Shown: positions 15,845 to 24,267, numbered from the stretch's first letter. The stretch is 64,000 nt of DNA from Streptomyces sp. A012304 (GCF_026008495.1 NZ_BQUN01000209.1:60905-124904); one strand, 5' to 3'. Made by a program: numbers and translations. Notes: a model not told the origin generated them from the sequence alone.

Positions 15845-17728
15845 GTGCCGTCCCCGAACCCCCCACGCCCGCCCTACCCGCCCCGCCCCGGATGGACCCC
15901 CGGGGACTCCGACCGCGACCTCGCGGCCCGGCTGGGCACCGACGGCAACGCCCGTGCCGTCGCCGTCCTGCTCGCCCGGCACTGGCGGGCGACGTACGAC
16001 TACGCCACCGTCTGCCTCGCCGGACCCGAGGACTCGGCGCGGCTCGTGGCCGCCGCCGCGTTCCACGAGGTGTTCGGCCGGCTCGCGCAGGGCCGCATGG
16101 GCGGAGCGCTGCGTCCCCAACTCCTCGTCGCCGTACGGAACACGGTCCGGGAATGGGCCGGATCGGAAGGCGTGATCGCCGTTCTGCCGGAGTTGCGCAA
16201 AACCGTCGGCGGCCGCGGACTGCGTGCCGCGCGGCCCACGACACCCGAAAGGCGACAACTCGCCGAACGCGCTTTCCACTCCCTCCCGGGCGCTTCCCAA
16301 TGCCTGTTGTGGCATACGGAGGTGGAGGCAGAGCCGCTAACCATACCCGCCGGTCTGCTGGGCGTCGACGGCATCACCGCGGCGGCCGGACTGGAACGGG
16401 CCAGGGAACAATTCCGCGCCGGCTGCGTACGCGCCCATCGGGAACTCGCGCCGACCACCGAATGCCGCTTCTACAACCGCCTCCTCGACGTTCCCCTGCG
16501 CCGCGGCGGAACCCTGCTGCCCGATGTCCGCCGCCATCTCGCCCAGTGCCGGCACTGCCGTCACGCGGCCGAACAGCTCAGCCACTTCGACGGCGGGCTG
16601 GACGTGCTGCTCGCCGAGACCGTCCTCGGCTGGGGTGCCCGCCGCTATCTCGACTCCCGCCCCGGACGGGCGAGTTCCACCGGCACCGGGGACCCGACTG
16701 GGCCGGTGCGCCCGACGCGTGGGACCGGCCGGCACCGCACCACGCCGGCCGGTCTGCTCGAACTGCCGGGCGGGCGCTCCAGGAAGGCGGTCCTGGTCGG
16801 CGTCGGCCTGACCTCCCTCGCCCTGCTCGCGACCGTCCTCGCGGCGGGGAGCTGGTCCGAGGACAACGGTGTCCCCGACTCCCGGGCCACCTGGGGCGCG
16901 CCCGTCGGCCGCACCGACACCCCCGGAACCCCGGACGGCTCCTCCGGCCGGCCCGGCGGCGCTCCCACCACCGCCTCGGCCGCCGACCCCGCCGACGTCA
17001 CCCTCGGCCGGCTGCGCGCCACGGCCTCGGGGCTGTGCCTCGACACCGCCGGCGGCCGCGCCGAGTCCGGGGCGGCGGCCGTCCTGGCGGTCTGCTCGTC
17101 GGCCGCGTCCCAGCGGTGGTCGTACCAGGACGACGGACTGCTGCGCAGCGCCGCCGCCCCGACCCTGTGCCTGGCCGCCGACCCCGAGCGCGGGACGGCC
17201 GCCCTCGCCGGGTGCGTGGTGCACTCCGGTGAAGTGTTCTTCGACCTGACCGTGCGCGGGGAACTGTTACTGCGGCGCGGCGAGGGCGGCCTCGTCGTCG
17301 CCCCCGGTGCCGGCCGCCCCCACTCACCCGTCGTCGTCACGGGACGGGACGGCTCCGAGGGCCAGCGCTGGGAGATCGACGCGGCCGCCACGGGAGAGCG
17401 GCCGCCCCTCCCGACGCCCGCCCCGGACGGCGCCGCGGAGGGCCCGGCGCTGCCGCCCGCGGCACCGGGCCCGGACAGACCCGTGCCGGAGGGCGCCCCG
17501 GCCGAGCCGGACGTCCCACAGCGCGACGAGGAGCACAGCCAGGAAGACGGCCAGGAGCACGGCCAACGGTTCGTCCAGGTCGCCTGCTGCGAGACGCCCG
17601 CGCCGGCCGACGCGCCGGCCTTCCCGCCGGACCCGGTCACGATGGCCGGCGGCGTCCTCGAAGACGGCCTCGGCGACGCGCTCACGGCCGCGACCGGGCC
17701 GCTCGGGACCCTCGGCACGACCCGGTAG
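15845..17728 (+). CDS. Chimeric sigma-like / zinc-finger / TM / ricin-lectin protein
   Basis: A 627-residue multidomain protein. Residues about 25-215 follow an ECF sigma layout: a region-2-like helix pair (LLARHWRATYDYATVCLAGP to FHEVFGRL) and a region-4-like helix set (LAERAFHSLPGASQCLLWH). Next comes an anti-sigma-type HC2 zinc finger, HLAQCRHCRHAAEQL (about 231-245). A Pro/Arg linker leads to one TM helix (VLVGVGLTSLALLATVLAA, about 315-333) and an external Ser/Thr/Pro spacer. A ricin-type beta-trefoil (about 385-515) has two Q-x-W motifs (SQRWSY, GQRWEI). The tail is Pro/Glu-rich with a CC pair. GTG start with GGAAGGA upstream. The sigma part is degenerate, so a membrane-tethered carbohydrate sensor is an inference. 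Confidence 0.75.
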   Translation: MPSPNPPRPPYPPRPGWTPGDSDRDLAARLGTDGNARAVAVLLARHWRATYDYATVCLAGPEDSARLVAAAAFHEVFGRLAQGRMGGALRPQLLVAVRNTVREWAGSEGVIAVLPELRKTVGGRGLRAARPTTPERRQLAERAFHSLPGASQCLLWHTEVEAEPLTIPAGLLGVDGITAAAGLERAREQFRAGCVRAHRELAPTTECRFYNRLLDVPLRRGGTLLPDVRRHLAQCRHCRHAAEQLSHFDGGLDVLLAETVLGWGARRYLDSRPGRASSTGTGDPTGPVRPTRGTGRHRTTPAGLLELPGGRSRKAVLVGVGLTSLALLATVLAAGSWSEDNGVPDSRATWGAPVGRTDTPGTPDGSSGRPGGAPTTASAADPADVTLGRLRATASGLCLDTAGGRAESGAAAVLAVCSSAASQRWSYQDDGLLRSAAAPTLCLAADPERGTAALAGCVVHSGEVFFDLTVRGELLLRRGEGGLVVAPGAGRPHSPVVVTGRDGSEGQRWEIDAAATGERPPLPTPAPDGAAEGPALPPAAPGPDRPVPEGAPAEPDVPQRDEEHSQEDGQEHGQRFVQVACCETPAPADAPAFPPDPVTMAGGVLEDGLGDALTAATGPLGTLGTTR

Positions 17729-17797
17729 GCTTCCCGGCGTGCGCCCGGCCGGGGCGCGCGCCGGGAACGCAGGGACGTCGAAGGGGAGGAACCGGCG

Positions 17798-18454
17798 GTG
17801 CACGTCCAGGAATGGCTGGAGGCCGTACCCGCGGTCGCCATCTACGCGCTGGTGGGTGTGGTCATCGGCCTGGAGAGCCTGGGCATCCCGCTGCCGGGCG
17901 AGATCATCCTCGTCTCCTCGGCGCTGCTCGCCTCCCAGCACGGCGAGATCGACCCCGTCGTCCTCGGCACCTGCGCCACCGCGGGCGCCGTGATCGGCGA
18001 CTCCATCGGCTACGCCATCGGCCGCAAGGGCGGGCGGCCCCTGCTGGCCTGGCTGGGCAAGAAGTTCCCCCGGCACTTCAGCGAGGCGCACATCGCCACC
18101 GCCGAGCGGTCCTTCGAGAAGTGGGGCATGTGGGCCGTCTTCTTCGGCCGCTTCATCGCCCTGCTGCGCATCTTCGCCGGCCCGCTCGCGGGCGTGCTGC
18201 GCATGCCGTACTGGAAGTTCTTCGTCGCCAACGTCCTCGGCGGCATCCTGTGGGCGGGCGGTACGACGGCCGTCATCTACTACGTGGGTGTCGTCGCCGA
18301 GTCCTGGCTGAAGCGGTTCTCGTGGCTGGGACTGGTGCTGGCGGTGCTGATCGGCGTGACGTCGATGCTCGTGCTCAAGCGCAGGGCGAAGAAGGCGGCG
18401 GCCGGGCGGCCGGCGGCCGATCCGGAGCCGGAGCCCGTCCCGGCCGCCGAGTAG
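17798..18454 (+). CDS. DedA-family membrane protein
   Basis: A 218-residue DedA protein with about five TM segments. Diagnostic motifs are LGIPLPGEIILVSSALLA (first re-entrant helix, E-x-x-x-P-x-x-P/GE type) and the arginine-bearing loop FGRFIALLRIFAGPLAG (F/Y-G-R-F-I/V-P-x-[IVL]-R), followed by MPYWKFFVANVLGGILWA. The basic C-terminal tail ends in EPEPVPAAE. DedA proteins work as lipid scramblases or flippases and are needed for envelope homeostasis. A strong RBS (AAGGGGAGGA) precedes the GTG start. It is 69 nt downstream of the ricin chimera and could be co-transcribed. Confidence 0.9.
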   Translation: MHVQEWLEAVPAVAIYALVGVVIGLESLGIPLPGEIILVSSALLASQHGEIDPVVLGTCATAGAVIGDSIGYAIGRKGGRPLLAWLGKKFPRHFSEAHIATAERSFEKWGMWAVFFGRFIALLRIFAGPLAGVLRMPYWKFFVANVLGGILWAGGTTAVIYYVGVVAESWLKRFSWLGLVLAVLIGVTSMLVLKRRAKKAAAGRPAADPEPEPVPAAE

Positions 18455-18457
18455 CTC

Positions 18458-18997
18458 TCAGCCAGTGGGGTCCCGGTGCACCTCGCGGTGCGCGCCGGCC
18501 AGCTCCGCGTACATCGTCCCGTTCAGGGTGACGCCCGCGCGCTCCTCGTCCGTCAGCTGCCGCTTGACCTTCGCCGGCACGCCCGCGACGAGGGAGCCCG
18601 GGGGCACCCGCATGCCCTGCGGCACCAGGGCCTGCGCGGCGACCAGGGAGCCGGCGCCGATCACCGCGCCGTTGAGCACCGTCGCGCCCATGCCGACCAG
18701 ACAGTCGTCCTCGACGGTCGCCCCGTGCACGACCGCGTTGTGGCCGACGGAGACCCGCTCGCCGATGGTGACGGGGAAGCCCGGGTCGGCGTGGAGCGTG
18801 CAGTTGTCCTGGATGTTGCTGTGCGCCCCGACGGAGATCCGCTCGACGTCGCCGCGCAGCACCGCCCCGTACCAGACGCTCGCGCCGGCCTGAAGGGTCA
18901 CATCCCCGATCACCGAGGACATGGGCGCCACGAACGCCTCCTCGTCGATCTTCGGGTCCCTGCCGCCGATGCCCGTGATCAGCGCCTTCTGCGTCAT
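18458..18997 (-). CDS. Gamma-carbonic-anhydrase-family protein (left-handed beta helix)
   Basis: A 179-residue LbH protein of the gamma-CA/YrdA/PaaY family. Hexapeptide repeats begin after FVAPMSSVIGDVTLQAGASV. The three zinc-ligand histidines are recognisable in CTLHADPG, VSVGHN and VVHG. The conserved N-terminal Arg region VLRGDVERISVG is intact, as is the C-terminal helix AKVKRQLTDEE. Members form trimers and are either carbonic anhydrases or uncharacterised thioesterase/metal-site proteins. ATG 18997 follows GGAG; an in-frame upstream extension is unlikely. It converges on DedA with a 3-nt gap. Confidence 0.88.
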   Translation of the reverse strand: MTQKALITGIGGRDPKIDEEAFVAPMSSVIGDVTLQAGASVWYGAVLRGDVERISVGAHSNIQDNCTLHADPGFPVTIGERVSVGHNAVVHGATVEDDCLVGMGATVLNGAVIGAGSLVAAQALVPQGMRVPPGSLVAGVPAKVKRQLTDEERAGVTLNGTMYAELAGAHREVHRDPTG

Positions 18998-19106
18998 CAC
19001 CGTCTCCTGTCGTCCGCGGTACACCCGCACCGTACGCCACCCGGTGGGGTGAAGATCACAGGGATCCGGCCATCACGACGTGCGACGCGCTGAGTACGGT
19101 GAGCGG

Positions 19107-19871
19107 GTGCCGAAGCGCAAGAACACGTTCTCGTCCTGGTGGCGCCGCCTCGCGCAGCGCGCCGTCCACGCGGGCTGGGCCTGGGTGCAGCGCACCGGCT
19201 CCGTCACCGCCGAGCACCCCGGCCGCTTCCGGTTCGGCTCGATGGGCACCGGCACCCGGCTCGCCTTCCCGCTCGGCACGGTCTTCGGCGAACCCTGGAT
19301 CCACCTCGGCGCGCACTGCATCGTCGGCGAGCAGGTCACGCTGACCGCCGGTCTGATGCCCGACCTCGACCTCGGCCCGGACCCGATCCTGCGCATCGGC
19401 GACGGTGTGGTCCTGGGCCGCGGCAGCCATGTCATCGCCGACACGACGGTCACCATCGGCAGCGACTGCTACTTCGGCCCGTACGTCTACGTCACCTCCA
19501 CCAACCATTCCTACGACGACCCGCACGAGCCGATCGGCAAGCAGTGGCCGCGGATGGACCCCGTGGAGATCGGCCCGGGCTGCTGGATCGGCACGGGCGC
19601 GGTGATCCTGCCGGGCGCGCGCGTCGGACGGAACGTGGTCGTCGCGGCCGGCGCGGTGGTGCGCGGCACGGTGCCCGACCACGCCGTGGTGGCGGGCGCC
19701 CCCGCCCGCGTCGTACGGCGCTGGACACCCGCCGAGGGCTGGCAGCCCCCGCTGCGCACCCCGCCGCCGGTGCCGATCCCCGACGGGGTCACCTCGGAGC
19801 AGCTGGTCGCCCTCTCCGGCCTGGACGAGGAGACGGCGGCGCGGCTCGCGCGACTGGAGCCGGAACGCTGA
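19107..19871 (+). CDS. Acyltransferase of the left-handed beta helix family
   Basis: A 254-residue hexapeptide-repeat transferase. Repeats run from FGEPWIHLGAHCIVGEQ through VVLGRGSHVIAD, IGSDCYFGPYVYVTSTNHSY (the N-H-S/T-Y catalytic loop of LbH acyltransferases) to ILPGARVGRNVVVAAGAVV and the closing VVAGAPARVVRRW. Such enzymes O-acetylate sugars, glycolipids or natural products using acetyl-CoA. GTG 19107 (VPKRKNTFSSWW) was chosen; the longer frame starts inside the divergent promoter. Together with the divergent gamma-CA gene this makes two LbH proteins back to back. Confidence 0.85.
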   Translation: MPKRKNTFSSWWRRLAQRAVHAGWAWVQRTGSVTAEHPGRFRFGSMGTGTRLAFPLGTVFGEPWIHLGAHCIVGEQVTLTAGLMPDLDLGPDPILRIGDGVVLGRGSHVIADTTVTIGSDCYFGPYVYVTSTNHSYDDPHEPIGKQWPRMDPVEIGPGCWIGTGAVILPGARVGRNVVVAAGAVVRGTVPDHAVVAGAPARVVRRWTPAEGWQPPLRTPPPVPIPDGVTSEQLVALSGLDEETAARLARLEPER

Positions 19872-19970
19872 GCCGGCTGTGAGGCGCGTGTGATGTCGGC
19901 CCGTGGCCGGGAGGGCGGTGGTGGTGAGGGCCGGATTGGCGCCTGCCGTCCGGGCGGCGGGCGTGTGGTG

Positions 19971-20828
19971 TCAGCCCGTGGCCAGGAGGACGGTGCCGAT
20001 CAGGGCCAGACTCGCGCCCACCGTCTGGACGGCGCGCAGGCGCTCGCGCAGGAAGCCGCGTGCGGCGAGGGCGGTGACCACGGGGTAGAGGGAGGCGAGT
20101 ACGGCGGCCACGGTGACCGGGCCGTGCTGGGCGGCGACGGCGTAGGTGCCGTTCGCGGCGACGTCGGCCAGGCCCACGAAGGCGTACGCAGGCAGGGCGG
20201 TCCACGGCAGGCCGCCCTCGGGCAGCGCGGGTGAGCCGCGCCGCACGGCGGCGCAGAGGGCCGCGCCCCCCACGGCGACATTGACCACGCGCTGCGCGAA
20301 GAGGGCGAGGAAGAGACCGGTGACGGTCGTGGACGCCTCGGTGATCAGGACGAACACCGTGCCGAAGCCGAGCGCCGCGACCAGCGTGAGCAGGACGGCC
20401 CGCCGCTGCACGGACGCGCCGCGCAGGTGTGGGCCGCCCGCCAGGACGACCCCGACGACCGCGACGGCGATGCCCGCGAGCTGCACCCACCCGGGGCGTT
20501 CGCCGAGGAACAGGCCGACCGAGACCGGGACGGCAACGCTCAGGGTGGCGAGCGGCGAGACCACCCCCATGGGGCCGAGCGCCAGCGCCTGGTAGAAGGC
20601 GAACAGCGCGACCGGGCCCACCAGCCCGGCGCCGACCGCGAACCACAATCGGGGCCCGGCCTCGCTCCAGCCGCCGGTGGCGACCACCACCACGCCCAGG
20701 ACGGCCGCCGCCACGGACTGCGAAACCACGACCACCGTCAGGGCCGGCGCGCGCCGCGTCAGCAGTCCGCCGCCGAAGTCGGCCAGGCCCCACAGCAGGC
20801 TCGTGGTCAGGGCGAGGAACGCTGTCAC
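19971..20828 (-). CDS. EamA/DMT-family transporter
   Basis: A 285-residue protein with ten predicted TM helices arranged as two EamA repeats. The first starts ALTTSLLWGLADFGGGLLTR; the second begins about residue 150 with VLLTLVAALGFGTVFVLITE. Each repeat ends in the typical short-linker aromatic/Gly motif (ALFAFYQALALGPMGVVSPL; PVVTALAARGFLRERL). The DMT superfamily exports metabolites such as amino acids. GTG start; the gene is divergent from an XRE-cupin regulator that probably controls it. The pairing of EamA exporters with XRE-cupin or GntR regulators is common. Substrate not known. Confidence 0.85.
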   Translation of the reverse strand: MTAFLALTTSLLWGLADFGGGLLTRRAPALTVVVVSQSVAAAVLGVVVVATGGWSEAGPRLWFAVGAGLVGPVALFAFYQALALGPMGVVSPLATLSVAVPVSVGLFLGERPGWVQLAGIAVAVVGVVLAGGPHLRGASVQRRAVLLTLVAALGFGTVFVLITEASTTVTGLFLALFAQRVVNVAVGGAALCAAVRRGSPALPEGGLPWTALPAYAFVGLADVAANGTYAVAAQHGPVTVAAVLASLYPVVTALAARGFLRERLRAVQTVGASLALIGTVLLATG

Positions 20829-20880
20829 GAGGGCCTCGCAGTACAGTTCGGTACACGATCAGGTGCATCTCACCGTAGTG

Positions 20881-20897
20881 CAGGGCATTGAACCCTG
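20881..20897. promoter_or_regulatory. Candidate operator of the XRE-cupin regulator
   Basis: CAGGG-cattgaa-CCCTG, a perfect 5-bp inverted repeat, lies in the 105-nt divergent gap between the EamA and XRE-cupin genes. An AT-rich quasi-palindrome (CCAGAATATTGG) follows at about 20902-20913. It is a plausible autoregulatory site. Confidence 0.45.
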
Positions 20898-20933
20898 TCA
20901 TCCAGAATATTGGACTCCTGAAGTGGACGGAAT

Positions 20934-21506
20934 GTGTCGGACCTCGACCTGCTGACCCAGTCCCTGGCCCGCAGCGTCAAGCACTGGCGCGGCGTGCGCG
21001 GCTTCACCCTCGACGTGCTCGCCGCCCGGGCCGGTGTCAGCCGGGGGATGCTGATCCAGATCGAGCAGGCCCGCACCAACCCCAGCCTGGGCACCGTCGT
21101 CAAGATCGGCGACGCGCTCGGCGTCAGCATCACCACCCTCCTCGACTACGAGAAGGGCCCGAAGGTCCGTGTCGTCCCCGCGGACCAGGCGGTGCGGCTG
21201 TGGCACACCGAGGCGGGCAGCCACAGCCGACTCCTCGCGGGCACCGAGGCGCCCGGCCCGCTGGAGTTGTGGGACTGGCGGCTGATGCCCGGCGAGCGCA
21301 GCGGCTCCGAGCCGCATCCGGCGGGCACGGTCGAGATCCTCCACGTCACGGCCGGTGAACTGACCCTGACCGTCGACGGCGCGGAGTACCGCGTCCCGGC
21401 CGGCGCGAGCGTCACCTTCGAGGCGGACGCGCCGCACGTCTACGCCAACGACGGCGACATCCCGACGGAGATGGTGCTCGCCGTCTCGGTGCCTCCCGTG
21501 GCCTGA
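20934..21506 (+). CDS. XRE-family regulator with C-terminal cupin
   Basis: A 190-residue regulator. The HTH (about 12-66) shows VKHWRGVRGFTLDVLAARAG, SRGMLIQIEQARTNPSLGTV and KIGDALGVSITTLL. The cupin (about 110-185) contains PHPAGTVEILHVTAGELTLT, VPAGASVTFEADAPHVYAND. The glutamate/histidine metal pattern of small-molecule-binding cupins is partly kept. Such proteins sense a small ligand through the cupin and repress an adjacent transporter. GTG start directly after the divergent EamA promoter. It is likely the repressor of that EamA gene. Confidence 0.88.
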   Translation: MSDLDLLTQSLARSVKHWRGVRGFTLDVLAARAGVSRGMLIQIEQARTNPSLGTVVKIGDALGVSITTLLDYEKGPKVRVVPADQAVRLWHTEAGSHSRLLAGTEAPGPLELWDWRLMPGERSGSEPHPAGTVEILHVTAGELTLTVDGAEYRVPAGASVTFEADAPHVYANDGDIPTEMVLAVSVPPVA

Positions 21507-21549
21507 GACGGCCCGCCGACGGCCGCCGGTGTGCTGTTAGCGTGCGGCC

Positions 21550-22107
21550 ATGGACGCACCCATCGGACATTTCGACAATGCCAGGCCCGCCCCCGACTGC
21601 CTCGACGAGCTCACCCGCCCGGTCGCCGAAGCCGTACGCCACTGGAACGGCAGTGTCCCCGCCGACGAGATCGTCTACGTCGACACCGACCCGCGGTGGG
21701 CCGACACCGCCGTCTTCGTCGAGCGCTACGGGCAGGAGCTGCTGGAGCGGTCCGCCAACTGCGTGGTCGTCGCGGGCAAGCGCGGTGGTGAGACCACCCT
21801 CGCCGCGTGCCTGGTCCTGTCCACCACCCGGGTGGACGTCAACGGCGTCGTACGCCGCCAACTCGGCTCCCGCAAGGCGTCGTTCGCCTCGATGGACACG
21901 GCGGTGGGGGAGACCGGCATGGAGTACGGCGGCATCACGCCGATCGGACTCCCCGCCGCCTGGCCGCTGCTCGTGGACTCGGCCGTCGTCGACCTGCCGT
22001 ACGTCCTCGTGGGCAGCGGACGCCGGCGCGGCAAGCTGCTGGTGCCCGGCAAGGCCTTCGCGGAGATCCCCGGAGCGGTCGTGCTGGAAGGCCTCGGCGT
22101 GGCCTGA
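21550..22107 (+). CDS. YbaK/EbsC-type aminoacyl-tRNA deacylase
   Basis: A 185-residue editing-domain protein of the YbaK/ProX superfamily, which hydrolyses mischarged aminoacyl-tRNAs such as Cys-tRNAPro in trans. Motifs include ANCVVVAGKRGGETTLAACL with the essential Lys, the DVNGVVRRQLGSRKASFAS strand-helix block, and the glycine-rich GMEYGGITPIGLP loop. PYVLVGSGRRRGKLLVPGKA is the late core. The N-terminus is longer than YbaK by about 30 residues. It sits 43 nt after the XRE-cupin gene and may share its transcript. Which tRNA is edited is unknown. Confidence 0.85.
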   Translation: MDAPIGHFDNARPAPDCLDELTRPVAEAVRHWNGSVPADEIVYVDTDPRWADTAVFVERYGQELLERSANCVVVAGKRGGETTLAACLVLSTTRVDVNGVVRRQLGSRKASFASMDTAVGETGMEYGGITPIGLPAAWPLLVDSAVVDLPYVLVGSGRRRGKLLVPGKAFAEIPGAVVLEGLGVA

Positions 22108-22131
22108 GGCGGGTTTCGGCGTGGCCCGAGG

Positions 22132-23250
22132 TCAGGCCGTGTGGTGGGCCAGCGCCAGATGCGGGTCCGCCTCGCCGGGGACCGGCGCCGGGTCGGCGTG
22201 GACGAGCGCGGCGGTGAGCCGGGGAACCGCGTGCAGCAGGGCGTGTTCGGCCTCCACCGCGATCGCGTGTGCCTGGCGCACCGTCACATCGCCGTCCACG
22301 ACGACCGCCACCTCGGCGCGCAGCCGGTGCCCGATCCAGCGCAGCCGCAACTCGCCCACCCCGCGCACCCCGTGGACCTCCTCCAGCGCCCGTTCGGCCC
22401 GGTCGACCAGCGCCGGGTCGACGGCGTCCAGCACCCGCCGGAACACCTCCCGCGCCGCGTCCCGCAGCACCAGAACGATCGCCGCGGTGATCGCCAGCCC
22501 CACCACCGGGTCCGCGAGCCGCCACCCCAGCGCCGCGCCGCCCGCGCTCAGCAGGACGGCCAGCGAGGTGAAGCCGTCGGTGCGCGCGTGCAGCCCGTCC
22601 GCGACCAGCGCGGCCGAGCCGATCGCGCGCCCGACGCGGATGCGGTACCGGGCCACCCACTCGTTGCCCGCGAAACCGACCAGCGCGGCCACCGCCACGG
22701 CGGGCAGGTGCTCGACCGGCCGCGGATGCAGCAACCGGTCCACGGCCGTCCAGCCGGCGAAGGCCGCCGACGCGGCGACCGTCAGCACGATCACCAGACC
22801 CGCCAGGTCCTCCGCCCGCCCGTAGCCGTAGGTGAAGCGGCGCGTGGCCGCCCGCCGCCCCAGCACGAACGCGATCCCGAGCGGTACGGCCGTCAGCGCG
22901 TCCGCCGCGTTGTGCACCGTGTCGCCGAGCAGCGCCACCGACCCGGAGGCCACGACGACGACCGCCTGCATCGCGGCCGTCACGCCCAGCACCGCCAGCG
23001 ACACCCACAGGGCGCGCAGGCCGCGGGCGGAGGACTCCAGGGCCGCGTCGACCTTGTCGGCGGTCTCGTGGGAGTGGGGGGTGAAGAGGTGGGAGAGGCG
23101 GTGGGAGAGGCGGCGGCTCGGGCCGCGGCGCGGAGGCTTCCGACCGTGTGGGTGCGGGCGTCCGTGGTCGTGGGCGTGCCCGTGGCCGGGCGTGTGCGGG
23201 TGTCCGTGGTCCTGGGCGTGCCCGTGCCCGTGGTGGTGCCGTTCGCTCAC
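22132..23250 (-). CDS. Cation diffusion facilitator (Zn/Co/Ni efflux)
   Basis: A 372-residue CDF transporter. The cytosolic N-terminus is a His tract (HHHGHGHAQDHGHPHTPGHG continuing HAHDHGRPHPHG), a metal chelator. Six TM helices follow. The transport-site motif in TM2 is LLGDTVHNAADALTAV (H/D-x-x-x-D); the TM5 site is LVADGLHARTDGFTSLAV (H-x-x-x-D). The C-terminal ferredoxin-like domain (VHGVRGVGELRLRWIGHRL) is present. It exchanges cytoplasmic divalent metal for protons. GTG 23250 follows GGAAGGGGAC. Divergent from an ArsR sensor, with an inverted repeat between them, so metal-induced. Confidence 0.92.
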   Translation of the reverse strand: MSERHHHGHGHAQDHGHPHTPGHGHAHDHGRPHPHGRKPPRRGPSRRLSHRLSHLFTPHSHETADKVDAALESSARGLRALWVSLAVLGVTAAMQAVVVVASGSVALLGDTVHNAADALTAVPLGIAFVLGRRAATRRFTYGYGRAEDLAGLVIVLTVAASAAFAGWTAVDRLLHPRPVEHLPAVAVAALVGFAGNEWVARYRIRVGRAIGSAALVADGLHARTDGFTSLAVLLSAGGAALGWRLADPVVGLAITAAIVLVLRDAAREVFRRVLDAVDPALVDRAERALEEVHGVRGVGELRLRWIGHRLRAEVAVVVDGDVTVRQAHAIAVEAEHALLHAVPRLTAALVHADPAPVPGEADPHLALAHHTA

Positions 23251-23307
23251 GTCGGTCCCCTTCCGCTGCGCCGGGGGTGGACCCGCGCCCACCCTCGGCG
23301 CCATTAT

Positions 23308-23323
23308 GTGCGTATGAGCGCAC
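23308..23323. promoter_or_regulatory. Candidate ArsR/SmtB operator
   Basis: GTGCG-tatgag-CGCAC, a perfect 5-bp inverted repeat with the short AT core typical of SmtB-type operators. It overlaps the ATG of the ArsR gene at 23314, implying a leaderless or very short leader transcript, and lies 58 nt from the CDF start. Confidence 0.55.
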
Positions 23324-23673
23324 GCATGCACCTGTCATCTGCGCATGATGCGCACCCGCACAGCCCCGGCGAGGAGCAGTTCACCCTCGCCGCCGAGCTG
23401 CTCGCGCTGCTCGGCGACCGCACCCGCCTGACCCTGCTCCACGCCCTGGCCTCCGGCGAGGCCGACGTGACCACGCTGACGGAGCGGTGCGGTGCGGCCC
23501 GGCCCGCGGTCAGCCAGCACCTGGCGCGGCTGCGGCTCGCGGGGCTGGTGGCCACCCGCAAGGAGGGGCGCCGGGTGGTCTACTCGCTGCGCGACGGCCA
23601 TCTGCGCCGCCTGGTGGACGAGGCGCTGAACGTCGCCGACCACCGGCTGAGCGACCGGCCCCCGCACGACTGA
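23314..23673 (+). CDS. ArsR/SmtB-family metal-sensing repressor
   Basis: A 119-residue winged-helix repressor. The HTH core is LAAELLALLGDRTRLTLLHA, followed by ADVTTLTERCGAARPAVSQH (recognition helix) and VATRKEGRRVVYSL (wing). The C-terminal helix ends HLRRLVDEALNVADHRL and keeps the D-x-x-H element of alpha5-type zinc/cobalt sensors. The extra N-terminal histidines (HLSSAHDAHPHS) may add ligands. It is expected to repress the divergent CDF gene until metal binds. ATG 23314 is inside the operator; ATG 23326 would give 115 residues and is equally possible. Confidence 0.88.
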   Translation: MSARMHLSSAHDAHPHSPGEEQFTLAAELLALLGDRTRLTLLHALASGEADVTTLTERCGAARPAVSQHLARLRLAGLVATRKEGRRVVYSLRDGHLRRLVDEALNVADHRLSDRPPHD

Positions 23674-23674
23674 C

Positions 23675-23731
23675 TCAGCAGCGCTCCGCCGTGCCCAGGT
23701 ACTGCTCCGCGAAGGCGGCGGCGGTGAACGT
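23675..23731 (-). pseudogene. Possible 18-codon C-terminal gene remnant
   Basis: The minus strand reads TFTAAAFAEQYLGTAERC then a stop, squeezed between ArsR and the CoA-binding gene. The composition is protein-like and not GC-bias-like, but no upstream part remains and no family can be named. Low certainty. Confidence 0.2.
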
Positions 23732-23743
23732 TTTTCGAGGGGA

Positions 23744-24151
23744 TCACCGCAGCCGGGGGATCTCGATCGCCGGGCAGCGGTCCATCACCATCTCCAGCCC
23801 CGCGGCGCGCGTACGGTCGTAGGCGGCCTCGTCGACCACCCCCAGCTGGAACCACACCGCCTTCGCGCCCCGGGCCACCGCCTCGTCGGCGACGGCTCCC
23901 GCGAGGTCGCTGTTGACGAACACGTCGACCACGTCCACGTCGAAGGGGATGTCCGCCAGGGAGGCGTAGCCCCGCTCCCCGTGCACCGTCTCCGCCTTGG
24001 GGTGGACGGGGACGACCCGCTTGCCGAAGCGCTGGAGCACCTCGGCGACGCCGTACGCCGCGCGGCGCGAGTTCGTCGACAGGCCCACCACCGCCCAGGT
24101 GTCGCCGAGCCCGGTCAGGATCTTGCGGATCGTCGCCTCGTCGCCGTACAC
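23744..24151 (-). CDS. CoA-binding Rossmann protein (YccU type)
   Basis: A 135-residue single-domain CoA_binding protein (succinyl-CoA-synthetase-alpha-like Rossmann fold). Motifs: WAVVGLSTNSRRAAYGVAEV (phosphate-binding loop), KRVVPVHPKAETVHGERGYA, VDVVDVFVNSDLAGAVADEA and KAVWFQLGVVDEAAYDRTRA, ending with the conserved MDRCPAIEIPRL. GTG 24151 was chosen because AGGAGG stands six bases before it; ATG 24169 lies upstream of that ribosome binding site. The cellular role of YccU proteins is unsettled, possibly a redox or CoA-linked sensor. Confidence 0.88.
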   Translation of the reverse strand: MYGDEATIRKILTGLGDTWAVVGLSTNSRRAAYGVAEVLQRFGKRVVPVHPKAETVHGERGYASLADIPFDVDVVDVFVNSDLAGAVADEAVARGAKAVWFQLGVVDEAAYDRTRAAGLEMVMDRCPAIEIPRLR

Positions 24152-24267
24152 GGGTGGCCTCCTGAGCATGAGAACGGGAAGGGTGCGCACCGGCACAACA
24201 GCGGACGGCGGGTCCTCATTCCGTGCCGTCGCACCGCGGACGGCCCTCCACCGCCTACGCTCACTGC

